From Candidatus Harrisonbacteria bacterium (GTDB lineage Bacteria > Patescibacteriota > Minisyncoccia > UBA6257 > 1-14-0-10-44-23), in NCBI GenBank assembly GCA_023244975.1, contig JAHFLG010000002.1:1-5006 (forward strand): DNA of 5,006 nucleotides. The letters run 5' to 3'. Both the position numbers and the translations under genes were made by a program. This document shows positions 4,739 to 5,006 of this stretch, piece by piece. Within the stretch, counting starts at the first letter, position 1. Each line of letters begins with the position of its first letter. Below the pieces are notes generated by a model. The model saw nothing but the letters and a program-made list of their open reading frames with translations, was not told the origin of the DNA and made no database searches.

Positions 4739-5006
4739 CTAGACCGCGAAGCCGCCGGCTGCGGTCTTCGAGTGTCCGGCCGTGCCCTGACTGGCACGAA
4801 CGGCGGACTGAGAAACCATCGCGAAGGCGCGGCGGATCTCCTTGGGATCGGCGCCGGGAGTCAGGATCCACTTGTCCTCGATCCCCATCGACCCGAAGAC
4901 CGCCCGGAAGTTAGTACCGATGCCATCCTGTACGCCCACGCCGCAGACGATGTGCTTTTCCGTCTTGAGCATGTCGCCCACGATGGCCTTGATCCCCTTC
5001 GGATCA
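4739..5006 (-). CDS. VWA-domain-like protein, C-terminal part only
   Basis: The frame stays open from its TAG stop to the right window edge, so 88 codons of a longer gene are seen; the GTG at 4979-4981 is most likely internal. The order resembles the end of a von Willebrand A domain as in TerY-like and phage or plasmid VWA proteins: a buried strand HIVCGVGV, a loop and helix TNFRAVFGSMGI, a strand KWILTPGA, and a helix DPKEIRRAFAMVSQSAV, followed by a flexible Gly/Ala/Ser tail. The metal-binding DxSxS motif would lie outside the window, so the domain call cannot be confirmed here. VWA domains bind partner proteins, usually through a Mg2+ ion, and often work beside an ATPase or kinase. The gene is GC-rich (42/60 at 4801-4860), much more than the GNAT gene it faces, which suggests separate origin. 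It is followed by a strong terminator. The reading frame is convincing; the fold is moderately sure. Confidence 0.65.
   Translation of the reverse strand, partial: DPKGIKAIVGDMLKTEKHIVCGVGVQDGIGTNFRAVFGSMGIEDKWILTPGADPKEIRRAFAMVSQSAVRASQGTAGHSKTAAGGFAV

Noticed and set aside
4720..4914. Plus-strand open frame of 64 codons, rich in Arg, Pro and Ser.
   Set aside because: It is a shadow of the GC-rich minus-strand VWA-like gene; the amino acid bias is typical of an antisense GC-rich frame.
1..5006. CRISPR array, rRNA genes, transposase, integrase or toxin-antitoxin pair.
   Set aside because: No regularly spaced repeats, rRNA-like segments or matching protein motifs were seen on either strand.

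Overview
The window looks like part of a bacterial chromosome with short intergenic spaces, probably from the Candidate Phyla Radiation (Patescibacteria). The main pointers are a membrane-anchored DUF4015-type putative glycosidase beside scpA, a very short DnaX and weak or absent Shine-Dalgarno (SD) sites. The lineage call is inference; no rRNA or taxonomic marker gene is present. TAA, TAG and TGA all end genes here (scpA ends in TGA), so this is not a code-25 lineage that reads TGA as glycine.

Left part (1-2284): two minus-strand genes, the DUF4015 glycosidase and then scpA (chromosome segregation, kleisin subunit). They are transcribed away from dnaX. A compact divergent control region (about 2214-2284) has back-to-back -10-like boxes around an 8-bp palindrome. 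Middle (2285-3868): dnaX, encoding the clamp-loader gamma/tau subunit reduced to domains I-III, followed 3 bases later by an unrecognised 155-codon gene that takes the place where ybaB/recR are often found. Then comes tRNA-Gln(UUG) with an encoded CCA end (3926-3999).

Right part (4000-5006): a visibly AT-rich gene with a GNAT acetyltransferase motif. The last 10 bases of the tRNA gene (CCCCCAACCA) recur just after it at 4625-4634, so the gene lies between two copies of the tRNA 3' end, as expected for tRNA-targeted insertion. Next, facing the other way, is the C-terminal end of a GC-rich gene with von Willebrand A (VWA)-like features; it runs off the right edge and ends in a very strong intrinsic terminator. 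Counted over single 60-base rows, GC is 36/60 in dnaX (2641-2700), 25/60 in the 155-codon gene (3601-3660), 20/60 in the GNAT gene (4381-4440) and 42/60 in the VWA gene (4801-4860). The right third therefore looks like a mosaic of acquired DNA next to a core replication/segregation block.

The points most worth a second look are the tRNA-end duplication around the GNAT gene, -10 boxes placed so that three or four genes would give leaderless mRNAs, an in-phase A AAA AAG slippery heptamer inside dnaX, and a cysteine-bracketed insertion in the glycosidase barrel. I did not find a clear new multi-gene defence or mobile system in this window.
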